Assembly: GCA_914767885.1 (NCBI GenBank)
Contig: CAJZBQ010000044.1
Location: 744,001 to 808,000 of the forward strand
Reading direction: 5' to 3'
Length of the DNA stretch: 64,000 bases
Origin: Blepharisma stoltei
Taxonomy: Eukaryota > Ciliophora > Heterotrichea > Heterotrichida > Blepharismidae
Made by a program: the position numbers and the translations under genes. Below are positions 41,369-53,856 of this stretch, one piece after another; position 1 is the first letter of the stretch; the number at the start of each line of letters is the position of its first letter. Under the pieces are notes generated by a model, which saw only the letters and a program-made list of their open reading frames with translations, made no database searches and was not told where the DNA came from.

Positions 41369-43423
41369 ATGAAAGCATTTCTTTGCTTTGGTTTAATTGG
41401 GCTTGTGCTCTCACAGGTCTCAATCCCAATTTTCTCAATCTACGACACTCCTGATGCTGCATATGCTCACTTCAAGAGACTTCAAGTACGCGAACGATTG
41501 GTTAAGAATTCCAATGTTCCTTTAACGAATTATCTGGACGCCCAATATTATGGGCCAGTTCAAATTGGAACTCCACCTCAGAACTTTTTACTGACCTTTG
41601 ATACAGGATCCTCTGATATCTGGGTTCCTTCAAGTTCTTGCTATTCAACTACTTGCCACCTCCACAATCAATACAACCACAGCAAATCTACCACCTATGT
41701 CGCTAGTGGTAAAAAAGTTGCTTTTGACTATGGACAAGGAGAAGTCTCAGGATTCCTTTCAATGGACACCCTTACATGGGGCGGCTACACTATTCCAAAC
41801 GTTACTTTTGGAGAAATCACCTATATGCCTGGCTCTGAATGGGGATCAGATAAAAATGACGGACTTCTTGGAATGGCTTGGCCTTCACTTGCCTGTGCTG
41901 AATGCACACTTGGATTTTCAAAGCTGTTTGCTACTGGTGCTTTGGGGACTAATAACACCTTTGCATTTTATTTGACTTCTGGAGACTTGCAGACTGGAAG
42001 CGTTTTGACATTAGGAGGGTATGACCCAACCTTATCAAAGAACGACTGGACTTGGCATAATTTATTATCCCAAACTTATTGGCTGATTAGCCTTGACTAC
42101 ATCACTGTTGGAACAACAAAAATTGCGGTTTCAGGAATGCAAGGAATTTTAGACACCGGCACAACTCTACTTGTAGGAGACCAAACCGTTGTAAACCAGA
42201 TTCTTGCTAAAATCCCTACAGTAAAAGAAAACTGCTCAAATGTTTCTAAGCTTCCTAATGTGACTGTCACTATTGATGGAACTAATTTCCTTTTGACTCC
42301 TCAAAATTATGTTTGGAAAATCCACGCTTAATTAGACTTATGCACACTAACTACCTTTGTTCACAGCCGCACGTCAAAGTAGGTAGCCCAACAATGAAAA
42401 TTCAAAAGGTTTAAATTGTAAGCTGACTCAAGCAAAGATGGAAAAGGAGCGTTACGCTGGGAAGCTTTCCTGATTAGCCAAAGAAAAATAGCTGGCACTA
42501 CTGGAAGATTCCTTACAACTCTCAGCTTCATTTCCCATAAAGAAAAACTTGATCCTGGATTGATCTTGGGTTCATCTGCTCAGAGTTACCACTCTACCTA
42601 TGTCAAGACAACCTTTTCGGATACACTTGATTAGATGCCCAGTCTCACTTACTCGAGGTGACCTCTTGAGGGAGAGCAGGCCTGAGAGGAGCAACTGGAA
42701 GACCTTAGGCATGCTGGGATCACAGAGGAGATCGCGCAGGAAATCGAATGGCAGATTTCTGAGAAGGAAAGAAAGGACCTTCTGCTGGAGCAAGAGGCTT
42801 GGCGCACAACAGCGATGGTCATTGAATCATCCGGCTGCTAAAAGGCGGCAGAGTTTTCTGCGTGGCGGGCCTGAAGGAAGGTCGCCGCGGTGGAATTCTG
42901 CCTCACGGGGGAAGGACCTGATGGCCTGAGAAGAGAAAAAATATGGCCTGTGCCGATCTTTAAAACCCGTTGGCCTCAGGAGTTGCCGGCGTGAGTTGTG
43001 GAGCTGATGTTGGCGAGGTTTTGGAGCTGCTGTTGGCGTTTTTGTTGTGTGCCTTGGGCACAATAAAGCATTGGGAAGTTATGAAGAAGCAATTAAACTT
43101 GAACCAGACTATGCAGATGCATATAACAATAGTAGGATAGGGATAAGCATAATTTTCTTCTTACTCGAGGTTCCTGTACTCTGTTGAGTTAGTGTTACTA
43201 AAAGATTTAAGACGGTGGCCTTATTCAACAGCCATTTTAATGCATAAATGTTTGGAAAGTCACTTCTGAAGGGCAAACTCAGTGCATTAATGGATGGCAA
43301 GCTGAAGATTTCTCTGGCACCCCGCTTGCTAACACCATCATTTTGGGAGACCTTTTCATCAGCACTTACTATACTCAGTTCGACATGGGAAATAAAAGAC
43401 TCGGCTTTGCAACTGCAGTTTAA
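41369..43423 (+). CDS. Secreted pepsin-like aspartic protease 1, interrupted by a 928-bp retroposon
   Basis: ATG 41369 with a signal peptide (MKAFLCFGLIGLVLSQV), a short propeptide, then the pepsin fold: AQYYGPVQIGTPPQNFLLTFDTGSSDIWVPS (first catalytic Asp near residue 78) and GILDTGTTLLVGD (second near 262), with flap region YGQGEVSG and paired cysteines. Open to 42331, but the family sequence leaves the host at NYVWK and resumes at 43250 with VWKVTSEGQTQCINGWQ...TIILGDLFISTYYTQFDMGNKRLGFATAV, TAA 43421-43423; 371 aa joined. The insert has an 11-bp target duplication. Either it is removed in development or this copy is a pseudogene. Tandem paralogue of the next gene. Expected in food vacuoles or lysosomes. 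Confidence 0.88.
42320..43247 (+). mobile_element. Retroposon insertion with a captured TPR-like fragment
   Basis: Flanked by ATGTTTGGAAA (42309-42319 and 43248-43258). The 928-bp insert is G+C-rich in the middle (GGTCGCCGCGGTGGAATTC) with a short coding-like stretch (GITEEIAQEIEWQISEKERK), perhaps a truncated LINE. Near its 3' end bases about 43062-43135 read ALGSYEEAIKLEPDYADAYNN, a TPR consensus half-repeat unrelated to the host protease. No compatible TA pair flanks the duplication. Confidence 0.7.
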
Positions 43424-43562
43424 GATAAAAGATTTCGCTTAATTGTTCATTTTTATGGATAAATCCTTAAATTTAATCTAATGAGGATAGGACAGCATTA
43501 TTTTGTCTGGAGAAATAGATAGCAGTTTTTCATATTGATTTCCCTGTGGTGAAATAAATAAG

Positions 43563-44830
43563 ATGAAAGCATTTGTCGCCTTCATTGTTATTGGAGCTGT
43601 TTTATCAGCAATAACGATTCCAGTTTACTCAGTTTATGATACTCCAGAGCTGGCATACTCCCACTTCAAAAAGATTCAGAGCTACAGTAAAAAATTCCTC
43701 CAAATGTCAGATGTTGCCCTTACCAATTTCGAAGATGCTCAATATTATGGATCACTCTTAATAGGAACTCCACCACAGAACTTCACTGTCCTTTTTGACT
43801 CAGGATCTTCAGATCTGTGGGTTCCTTCAGTTTACTGCTATTCTTCAACCTGCCGTCTCCATCATACTTATAATCATCAAAAATCAACCAGCTATGTATC
43901 CAATGGGAAAAAGGTTACTTTTGATTATGGACAAGGAGGAGTCTCAGGATATCTTTCACAGGATACAGTGACTTGGGGTGGATATAAAATTCCAAACGTT
44001 ACCTTTGCTGAATTAACCAATATGCCTGGATCTGAATGGGGTTCAGATAAATTTGATGGGCTCTTAGGAATGGCTTGGCAAAGCCTCGCTTGCAATGGCT
44101 GCTCTGTTGTTTTCCAAAAACTTTATGCTACTGGTGCTTTAGGAACAAATAACAGCTTTGCTTTCTATTTAACCAATGTCGACAATAAGGCTGGCAGCAC
44201 CTTAACCTTGGGAGGATATGAGTCTAACCTATCTCAAAATGATTGGGTTTGGCATCCTTTGCTGTCACAAACCTATTGGCAAATAAAACTTTCAGGAGTT
44301 TCAGTTAATGGGAAAGCTATAACTGGAACCAACATGAAAGCAATTGTTGACACAGGAACTTCCATTCTTGTAGGAGATGCTCCAATTGTTGATCAAATCA
44401 CTAGCTCCCTCCGCTAGAAAACAAGGTATTTTTTCTGTTCAAGGAGGGATTAAATGATTAGAAAATTGTATATATAAATTCGTTTGCTTGCTCACAGAGA
44501 GGATACTTTTCTCAATGTTTAGACATTTTTTATGGGGGTAAGGAAATCCCAGAAATTAAGACAGACTGCTCTAACATTAAATCACTTCCAAATGTCACAA
44601 TCACTATTGATTCTACCAACTACGTGCTTACACCTCAAAATTATGTCTGGAAAATCTTCCAAGATGGGATCTATGAATGCACTAGTGGATGGCAAGCTGC
44701 CAACTTCCCAAGCGAACTTGCTAATACTTTGATTTTAGGAGACCTCTTTATTAGCACTTATTATACTCAGTTCGATATGGGAAATAAAAGAGTAGGCTTT
44801 GCAACTGCAATTCAAAGCTCAAGCACTTAA
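43563..44830 (+). CDS. Secreted pepsin-like aspartic protease 2, with a short MITE-IES
   Basis: ATG 43563, signal peptide MKAFVAFIVIGAVLSA, propeptide, then GSLLIGTPPQNFTVLFDSGSSDLWVPS (catalytic Asp near residue 79) and MKAIVDTGTSILVGDAP (near 262). About two-thirds identical by eye to protease 1, including YGQGGVSGYLSQDTVTWGGY. The frame breaks at 44402-44538; TA-to-TA removal gives VDQIT-KEIPEIKTDCSNI, aligned with VNQILAKIPTVKENCSNV of protease 1, so the junction is verified by the paralogue. Ends GFATAIQSSST (TAA 44828-44830), 376 aa. Recent tandem duplication; the IES is not shared with protease 1 and so arose after it. Confidence 0.93.
44402..44538. mobile_element. Short degenerate pogo-type MITE-IES (137 bp)
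   Basis: Left end TAGCTCCCTCCGCTAGAAAAC, inner TTCGTTTGCTTGCTCACAGAG, right tip TTTTATGGGGGTA: shrunken, mutated termini of the main family. TA at 44402 and 44539. Confidence 0.82.
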
Positions 44831-45073
44831 TTATTAAGTAATCTTTATTTCTATGAACAATTTTCTAAAGACGAGCTTAAATAATAGTAATTAATTTTCT
44901 CTGATTTATGTCGGCTAAATTATTGCTTAAAGTCTATAAGACTTGATATATAAAAATTAAACCTATTAAGATCTATTTTTATCTTCTGACATTTAAAATA
45001 ATTATAATGGCACTTTTCTTATTAAGGAAGTTATAAGATCCTAATTTTTTTATTCTTAAAACAATATTTAACT
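44831..45073. other. AT-rich intergenic spacer
   Basis: Between protease 2 and the next plus-strand gene; no feature recognised. Confidence 0.4.
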
Positions 45074-45977
45074 ATGGAAACTCAGATTAAAGTCAATTAC
45101 CCAGATTTCTTGCTTAATAAGCAAGATAATCCTGCCAGAGCTAAGTTGCCAAACCCAAACAAATCAAAACTTAGCTCTCCGAAATATTCAGTTTGAAAGC
45201 CTTCCATAACTACGATCCTAAATCATGAACTTCTCCCTCCCTGGCTTCAAGATATTGAACTAAAGCCAATTGGATATCGTGGAAACGGAGTAAACATAGC
45301 TGATTTTTGGTCTCTAAAGCAGCGGCACGACGTCATGAAAACTATTTGTCATTCAACTATCAAAAGTAAAATAGGAAAAGTTTTTCATGAAGCTGATGGC
45401 ATGGATAGAAAAAAACACCTTGAAGAAAAGTTTTCTAGCTTCCCCTTCATGAGCGAACAAAACCATTAGAAAAATCCCTATTTTTGCCTAAAAGCCCACC
45501 CTCTGTGAGTGAACAAAAATTTTTTATGAAAAAAATTGATAATTATTATAATAAAATCTCTAGCTAATTTTGTTTAATTTTAAACAAATTGAGTTTTAAA
45601 ACATAAATTTACAAATTAAATAAATATTGCTTTTCCAATTTTTGCAAAGTGGGATTTTTTTAAATTTCGAAAAAACAAATTTTTCTATAAAATTTATATT
45701 TTTAATTTTTTAAAAATAATTAAGCGAACAAGACTTTTTGTTCGCTCACGGAGGGGGGAGTAAAAGAGATATAAATTCTTGGAGGCATAGATCATCATCA
45801 ATACCGAAAGGAATTAAAACACCTGGACCACCATCTCCACAATCAGTTCCACATAGCCCGCTTTTTAAAAACCAAAAAATGACATTTGCTGCTTTAAGTA
45901 GCAAAGTTTTGCCTTCACACACGAAGACAGCTGACAGCAGACTTAAACATAAATTCAGCTCTTCTACAAGACCATAA
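45074..45977 (+). CDS. Unrecognised small protein, interrupted by a MITE-IES
   Basis: ATG 45074 (METQIKVNYPDFLLNKQDNP), 192 aa after removing 325 bp, TAA 45975-45977. The first part has PPWLQDIELKPIGYRGNGVNIADFWSLKQRHDVM and a basic helix MDRKKHLEEKFS; the join (TA 45436/45761) gives EKFS-KRDINSWRHRSSSIPKG. The C-terminal part is basic and Ser/Pro-rich (TPGPPSPQSVPHSP). One UGA-Trp (YSVWKPS). Small, soluble and partly disordered; no family recognised. Confidence 0.75.
45436..45760. mobile_element. Pogo-type MITE-IES (325 bp)
   Basis: Left TAGCTTCCCCTTCATGAGCG with GAACAAAACC; internal CCCTCTGTGAGTGAACAAAAA; right TTGTTCGCTCACGGAGGGGG. TA at 45436 and 45761, frame-restoring. Confidence 0.9.
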
Positions 45978-46147
45978 TATATATGAAAATAATATAAATA
46001 ATTATATATACCTCAGAAATTGATCAGTTGTAAAATATGAAAATTCTTTATTTATTTAAATAATCCTAGCTTAATTTTTATGTGCTTTTTACTATATAAG
46101 TGTTTGGTTTAGTTTTCTTTAATTGTCGAAAATTCAATAAATTAAAT

Positions 46148-49100
46148 ATGATTTTGCTCCTCTTGCTATTTCACTACTCATTTAGCTCAACAATCACGAC
46201 TTTTACAGTGAGCCCCTCTTCTTATATAGTGCGAGACTCTACGATTTATCAAATCTCGTTTAAACCAGGATCAACAATGCCATCTGGGGGGAAAATTTTC
46301 CTCACTTTACCATCTCAACTTAGCACAACATCCTCAACTTGCGCTGCTACAAGTGGATTCAACGGGTCTCCGTCATGCTCAATATCTTCAAACATAATTA
46401 CTATATCTAATGGCTTCTCCACTGCAGTTACCTCGTCAAAGTTTATTATGTTTACAGTCTCAAGTGTCACAAATCCCCAATTTGCAGTTTCTTTATCCAA
46501 TTTTCAATTAACTACTCAAGATAGCTCAGGAAACACTGTAGATAGCGTAAGTACTCTAAGCTCACCAATAACATACAACCCAAAAGTGCTTTCAAGTGTA
46601 ACAATAACCCCAAAATCTACTGTAAATGGTGCCTCAACGACATGGACCATTGCAACTACACTTGATTATACCTTGATATCTGGAGGCTTTATATCATTAA
46701 CATTTCCTAATTGAAATGCCAATTTAAATCCTCCATCAGACCAGGTAAAAAGCTTTTTAAGCTCAACTGTGACATGTACAGGGATTTTAAACATGGAGAC
46801 GAATCCTCAATGCTCATTTGCCTCTAATATTTTAACACTGACAGTGTCTCAAGATGCAGTTGGGAGTATACAATTTACTATTAATCCAGTTAAAAATCCA
46901 CCTAACACTAAGCCTGTTAGTGGGTTTTATTTGTCAGTAGGCCAATCTGGAGGGCTTATTGAAGATTCCACATCTCTTACTATTAGCGTCTCCACATCTA
47001 CTCCAGGCGATTTAACATCAGCTACAGTTAAATTTTATGATGGAAACAGCAAGGTGAATTCCCAGTCTATCTACTCTTTTGATTTTCTCAAGACAAATCC
47101 TGTTCCATCTGGAAGCAATATTATCGTCACCTTTCCATCTGAAATCAGTATTAATGGCTTCATCCAAACAATCTATGGCGTTTTTGGATTCGACAGCATT
47201 TACCCGAATTTTTCTTTAAGTGGGCAGATTTTAACAATAACCTCGCCAATTTCGCAATATCAAACTGAAGACAAAGTAATTAATTTTCAGGTCACATCGT
47301 GTAAAAATCCTCCATCAAATAAGCCTACTGCATCAATACAAATTTTAATTCAAACATCGGATGGGTATTCGATTGACCAAATTACGACTGGACTGTCAAT
47401 TACAGCTGTAGCTGGGACTGCGAAGATAAGCTCAGTTGTACCGACGAATACTCAAATTAATGCTGTTACGACTTATGCGTTTACTTTTAATTCAAATGAA
47501 GCTATTTTATCTGGGTGTGGAATTTTAATTACTGCACCGAGTGGAATTTCTATAGAAAACAGAGACACGGGATCTTGCACAAGTATTACGTCAGGCCTTA
47601 GCAGTTCAGCATTGTGCTCTGTGACGAATAATAAAAATATTTATATCACAAACGGTTTTCCTTCGGATTTTGGCACTGGGAATGTTAGTTTTTCTCTGAA
47701 TAAAATTACCAACCCATCAACTATAAGCACGACTGGGACTTTTACTTTGCAGGTCTATATAGATTCAAATTTCCAATATTTAATATCGCAAATAAGCCAA
47801 ATTTCTATCACAGCTACTGCTGGCACATTGAGCTCAGTCAATATTTCTCCTTCATCTTCTACAACAGGGGATATAGCCACCTACACATTTACAATAGCAA
47901 CTTCTAACACAATCCCTACTGGTGGGATTTTACTTGTATATCTCCCTTCTGATATTTCTATTAGTGACACCACAAGCGCTTGCTCATTTATTTCAGGATT
48001 TGAATCTACTGCAAAATGTACCTTGACATCCACCTCTATAACCATTACCAATTGCTTTGCAATAAGCAGCTTTTCGCCTGGGACATTGAAATTTTCATTA
48101 GGAAGCATCCAAAACCCAGTCTCCACAAAGCCAACAGCAAGCTTTAACATCAGAACCCAGACTTCTAATAACCTTGATATAGATTACTTAGACTCAGGAG
48201 TAACTTTAACTATGTCTACAGCTCATCAATTAAGCTCGGCTTCAGTATCATCTAGCTCTTTAGTTGTAGGAGGCGTTTCAGACTATACATTTAACATAAC
48301 CCCTTACAACCCATTTCCAAATAATGGAATTGTGGTCATAACTCCTCCTAGTGATATCACAATTACCCAAGTTTCTTGTGCAGTTGCTGGAAGTTTAACT
48401 TCAAGCGTCAGCTGCAGCTCATTAGGGACTGCCGTAAAACTAACCCTCACTTTTTCTGCTAGCCAAGTCACCTCAGAGTTTTCTTTTGTATTAAAATCAA
48501 TTACAAACCCGCTGTCTACAAAAATGACCTCATCGTTTCAGATCTCTACGAGACAAAACACATATTTTATAGACCAATTAACTACTGGGCTTACAGTCCA
48601 AATGACGAGTACAGGTGCAATTTCTCAGCTTAGTTTATCATTAGGAAATAGTGGAATAAATCAGCAAACCCCATATACATTTACCTTTACAACCTCAAAT
48701 ACAGTTAAAGCTGGGGGGTACTTAGCGATTCAGCTGCCTTCTCAGATTTCAAGTGTTGCTTCTCCAGTCTGCAGCTTAAGCAGTGGGAGCTCAGTTTCTT
48801 GCTCATACTTGTCAGGAATTGTTACTGTAAATATGTTTACAACAGATACAGCTCCGGGTCAGTTTGTTTTAACTGTAAATTCACTTATAAACTCAGCAAG
48901 CGCTTTGACTACTGACAAATTCAAATTGACAACTAAAACTTCTGATGGATTTTTAATCGACAGTGATACATCCTTGACAGCTACAATAACCTGCACAAGC
49001 CCATGCGCGACCTGCCAAAACACCCCAAGTACTTGTCTTTCGTGCATCTCTACTTCATCAACTCCATATTTCTGAAATGGAGTCTGCAACAGTGCATGTC

Positions 49101-52100
49101 CAGACGGTCAAATTGATGTCAGCAATAACAAAATTTGTTCAAATAGCGACATAATCAAATATAGTGTCATCCGATTTTTATTCTCCAGAACAGAATAGTC
49201 TTTTTGGCCAATTTTGATTCCAGCGATTTATCCGAGCAATGATAGAGTATTTAGCCTGGTGTGTTGCTTTGGACACCTCCTTTACTTAATTCGAATTTTT
49301 AGGAGTGTGCCATCAAACCTAAGAGAAGAGACTGGAACCTTTAGTCTGTCTGACAAACAAAAGTTGGTGTGCCCGAAAGCTGGAAGTACTGCTGTCGAAA
49401 TCCGAACACCGAAGCTGATAAACTATTCAGATTAAGACAAAGCATCATCTCGATTCAAAATATAAGCAATTAAGTTAAATTTAAATTGTGACAGTAATTG
49501 CAAAACGTGCCAATATCAAGCTACTCAATGCACTTCATGTGTGCAGAATTCCAAATATCCTTATTTATATAACTCTAAGTGTATTGAGAGCTGTCCATCA
49601 AATACCCTAATAACAAGCGATTACAAGTGTGTGCTATGTGATCAGACTTGCTATACCTGCAGTACTACCTCAACCTATTGCACATCTTGTATTGACCCAC
49701 GATATTTGTACCAAAATCAATGCATTTCTTCCTGCCCTGTAGATATTACAGTTACGATTGGCAATGAGTGTGTAAGCTGCAACACAAATTGTGCAACTTG
49801 TTCAGGCACTGCTAATACTTGTACAAGCTGCGCTACTAATAAAATTTTATTCCAAGGGGCTTGCTATAGTTCTTGCCCTGCAGACATATCTGTACCTTCT
49901 GAGTCATCATGCTCTGCTTGTTCTACTAACTGTAAAACTTGCAGTGGGACTGTGGGCCACTGCACGTCTTGTGATAGCAGTAAATATTTGTATCAGAACT
50001 CTTGTGTGGCTATATGTCCTGATCATTATTTTATATCCGGAACGTCATGTCTACAATGCTCAGATGAGTGCTTAAAATGCACTGGGAGCTCGAATTACTG
50101 TACAAGCTGCCAAGAAGGATTATTTAGTTATGTAGGAAGATGTGTAAGTACTTGCCCATCTGGAGTTTCTATTCAAGTTGGCAATGAGTGTATAAAATGC
50201 TTGGATTCCTGCTTAACCTGCTCTGTGTCTTATGACAAATGTACATCATGCCCTACAAACTCATTTTTATATAAAAGTGAATGCTTATCAACTTGCCCTA
50301 TCAATACCTTTGAAAACAGTGGGATTTGTACAGATTGTGACGTTTCTTGCAACCAATGCGAATCCTCACCAACTAATTGCATGTCATGCGCGTCTTCATA
50401 TTATAAATACGAGTCTGGGTGTATTTCTACTTGTCCTGATAAATATGTAGGAATTTCCGGAGTTTGCTATGAATGTGACAGCTCTTGTGCCACCTGCTCA
50501 AACACAAGAATAAACTGCACCTCTTGTACTGGAGACTATAGCCTTTTTAATTACGTTTGTATGCTAACCTGCCCAGCAGGCTATATTTCAGTAAGCAATG
50601 TATGTACAAAAGAAAATTCCTCTAATTGTGCTGATTTGTGCACAGAAGAGCTGCTTGACAATGATGTTTGTGATAAAGTTTGCAATGTCACAGCTTGTGA
50701 TTATGATAATCAAAAATGCTTAGGACCAAATTCGACTGATATTGATGACTATAATAATAAACCTACAAATTATTCAACAAGCTTGTATGTAAGTGGCGAC
50801 CCTTTTTCGATCTCTACAGTAGGTGGGATTCTGACAGCCTCTACAGGGGCTTCCAGCATATTTGCAGCTTCTGCATTTTTACCTTCTACTCTTGGAGTAC
50901 TTGGGCTTCTTGAATCTACTTCTTGGCTTTCTCTGATAGGAGTGGTTAACAATGAAGAGTCTACAAAAGGAAGAGCTTTACTTATTATTGATGACAGAGA
51001 TGTAGGCGTAGTTTTTGGCTTTTTAATCTCAATTATCATAATCCACTACGCTATGAATATTTTCTTCTTCATCACCTATATGCAGTCTATACGAAAAAGA
51101 GACATAATGCATATTAATTGAACCAAAAAGCACCCCTGGGCAACAATTCTTGCATGCTTTTTCTCAATTATTTTATCATTTAAATTCATGAGGATCTTGA
51201 TATCAAATTTTTGCAGCATTTCTGGCTGTAACGCAAAATTCGAAAGGATTAGCAGGTTTATTAACCCAATGATATTTTTGACATATCTGCATATTGTAAT
51301 AGTAACTTTGCCGATTATTGGGATAGAAATATATTTATTGACCCTATTTTCGACTGGATGCTTGACGTTTATTGTGGCTATGGACAGCTTGATAATTACA
51401 ATATTTGTGCTGATTTTGTCGATTTTTGATATTTTTTATATGAAAAAAAGAGCTAATAATGAATCTGATGATAAGCTGAAATCGAGAGCAGTAAATTTGC
51501 CGACCACAATAGGGGATAATACAATCGACAAAAATTTAGATCTTGACGCAACTGATCGTACAGCCACGATTCAAGATTATTTTGACAATTTAAAAGACAC
51601 GTCTCCAACTAAGCGAGAATTACTAACGTCCGGATCAAATGATCTAGTATTTGATATTAATGCGCTGCCAGCTATAAACAGGACGTCTATCTCTATGTCT
51701 GTAGATATAGAAATGCTAGAAGAACATAATTCAAATATTGAAAAAAATATAGAAATTCGCAGTGAAAATGATGATAAATCTTTGGAAATCCCTATTAAAA
51801 TCATTGCTAAAAATCCTCTAGAAAGCAAAATACCTAATAGAATAAACCTCAAAGACTTATCATTACAATCAGAAAACGACATAAGTTTCCAAATGATTGA
51901 CCCACTTGAAATCTATGAAAATGACTTAGACCTAGACTACGCAATCGTTAATGAGTTCGACGAAGAAGCAATTGATGTCAAGCACAAGCCTACAAATGAA
52001 ATGATTATCATAAAAAAATCCTTTATAGGAGGACAAATAGTTGATGAAAATAGAAACCCTATCGACCCTCAGCCAGTAATTGATTTCAATGACTATGAGC

Positions 52101-53000
52101 TACAAAAGGTAGATCTTCTTGATTTAAGATTCGCCACTTTTGTTAATAAATATAATGGCAGCTTTATTAAAGTCAAAAGAAATTTTGATGGCGCTGCCTT
52201 GATGGATCCTTTTGAAAATAAGCATAAAATTGAAAGTGTGGAAAAAATTATTTTGTCGAAGACGAGTACTTGGAATTCGAAAAGGCAGCTTGGGATTTTA
52301 GATGAAGAAAATAATGGGGTGTTAAGCTGTGAAAGCAGTGAAAAAGTGATATTAAGTAAAGAAACTTCAAAGAATAGTACCAATGAACAGAATATAATCA
52401 AGAAAAGTGAAAATGTAGGTAAAAATATTGCTGGATTTGAGAATGCTGAAGAACACAAATTAATAGAAAATAAAGGTGCAATTGTGCATGAAAATGCTGA
52501 ACTTGTTAAAAAGGAGCCATCAAAAAACCGGCTTACTAAAATAGCGAAAAGAGCGCCTGATCCAAAGAAGTTTCAATTCGGCTATGTGCCTAGCTCATTA
52601 AATTAACTGCTCATTGAAAAGCTCCCTTTATCAACCAAGATGGAAACTCAAACCCGAGGATGCAACTCTCAGAATCCCTCTTTGTGCTTTCTCTCCCAAA
52701 GAAAAAAAAACTGATCTAGATGTGAGCTTACGGTCGACTAGCCCAGCATTGCGCTTCGCCAAGCCCGCAAAAACCTGGTTAGGTACCCATTCTCGAATGT
52801 CATCCTCTTCTCCTTCTTCCAATGAGTCTGCATGTCGAAAGATGCTAACAGGGTACGGAGTTGTCCCTTTTAATGTGTTTGGCTATTTATCTAGCACAGA
52901 ATCACTATCTGCATACCCTGAAGATAGCAGCAGTATTAACATGGTTATATTTGACAGCTCATGGGCTCCTCAGTCTACAACAAGTAAAAAAAATCCCTAA
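46148..53000 (+). CDS. Large cysteine-rich surface protein with beta-repeat ectodomain, membrane region and long cytosolic tail
   Basis: ATG 46148 with a signal peptide (MILLLLLFHYSFSS). About 930 residues of Ser/Thr-rich repeats of about 105 aa follow, each with a pattern like 'SGGxIxLxxPSxIS...CS....ITNPxSTKPT', probably beta-sandwich adhesin modules. Residues about 945-1380 are furin-type Cys-rich repeats (C-x2-C-x2-C...CTSC..., ten or so). A LIN12/Notch-like Cys motif follows near 1385-1420 (CTEELLDNDVCDKVCNVTACDYDNQKC), then about four to five membrane segments (1450-1640) and a 430-residue acidic, basic-ended tail. Two IESs (49152 and 52583) break it; removal gives 2073 aa ending STTSKKNP (TAA 52998-53000). 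UGA-Trp at FPNWNAN, PYFWNGV and HINWTKK. Likely a cell-surface receptor or adhesion protein; no orthologue recognised. Confidence 0.8.
49152..49481. other. IES in the surface-protein gene (330 bp)
   Basis: TA-bounded at 49152 and 49482; removal gives ICSNSDI-NCDSNCKTCQYQ, keeping the cysteine spacing of the repeats. Less AT-rich than most IESs (TTGGTGTGCCCGAAAGCTGG), so it may derive from a retroposon. Possible weak target repeats TCAAATATA/TCAAAATATA at the edges. Confidence 0.75.
52583..52883 (+). mobile_element. SINE-like retroposon (family B) as IES near the 3' end of the surface-protein gene
   Basis: Core about 52595-52877. The flanks TTCGGCTATGTGCCTAGC (52577) and TTTGGCTATTTATCTAGC (52878) look like an old, diverged target duplication. 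It shares AGCATTGCGCTTCGCCAAGCC and GCTAACAGGGTACGG with the other family-B copies. TA-to-TA removal (301 bp) joins KKFQFGY-LSSTESLSAYPED in frame; if retained the protein ends VPSSLN. Confidence 0.72.
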
Positions 53001-53238
53001 AATAATGTTTATTTTAGCTGTAATAATGCAATATTTATATAATTTCCAATAAAATTATTTATTTAAATGCAATTCATTGGCAGCTACCATATTTTAATCA
53101 TAATAATCTAGGCGACTTTCATTGTATATAACTTTTATATTTGATGGTTAAATTAAATTAAGCAGAACTTTAAGAATTGAATTAAATATTGTATTTAATT
53201 GCCTCTTAAAGTTCTTACACATTTATGAACGAAGAAGT
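53001..53238. other. AT-rich intergenic DNA with a small palindrome
   Basis: AGAACTTTAAGAATTGAATT (53165) and its near complement around 53195-53213 form a hairpin of about 50 bp. No gene. Confidence 0.4.
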
Positions 53239-53555
53239 TTTTAATCACTCTTAAAACGGGGTTAAAATTTTTTTGGATTTTAAAAATTTCAAGTTTGCAC
53301 TTGAACTTATTTAATTTATAAAATATATATTTAAGAATGCAAGCTATCTTAAAGTTATAATGTAGCCTAGATATCCTTATAGCAAAAGTTATTTATATTT
53401 AAAATATTTCACATAAAATTAATTATAATAAAACATTGTTTTGCTTACTCTTAAAGGCCTTAAAAGGGGTTTTTTCCAAAATATGGAGTTAATTTTACCT
53501 AAAAATAGGGATTTTTAACAATTTTTTTGCTGGCTCTTAAAAGGGTTGGGAGAGC
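53239..53555. mobile_element. Old MITE, third terminal variant (CTCTTAAAA), about 315 bp
   Basis: Ends ATCACTCTTAAAACGGGGTT and GGCTCTTAAAAGGGTTGGGAG. Between them the order of blocks follows the main family: GGGGTTAA..., AAGAATGCAAGCT, CCTAAAAATAGGGATTTTTAAC, then a TTTTTTTGCTGGCTC block where the main family has TTTTGTTCGCTC. The outer repeat differs from both other subfamilies. Edges approximate. Confidence 0.55.
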
Positions 53556-53856
53556 TAATAATTTTATTTTGTATATAAAATTTATTATTATAAATTTTCT
53601 TTTTGCTATATATGCCGCTTAAAGGACTCATAAATATATTAAGCCGCTTATTAAATACAGTGTTAATCATATATAATTGATTCAAATTTATTACTGATAT
53701 TCTTTATTTTAATACGAAGGAAAGGAAGAAAAGCACAGAGACTTAAATCAAAAAATCACAACAAGCATAAGATAGAAAATTATAGATTGCAATAATAGAG
53801 TTTATTATGGGTAGAAGTCTTTGCTCAAAAATATTCTTTTGATTCGAAACAGATGA
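53556..53856. other. AT-rich intergenic DNA
   Basis: No recognisable feature. Confidence 0.4.

Noticed and set aside
42600-43063. Open frames on both strands in the G+C-rich insert of protease 1
   Set aside because: High G+C lowers stop frequency; none shows a domain. Only the TPR-like stretch near 43062-43135 is recognisable.
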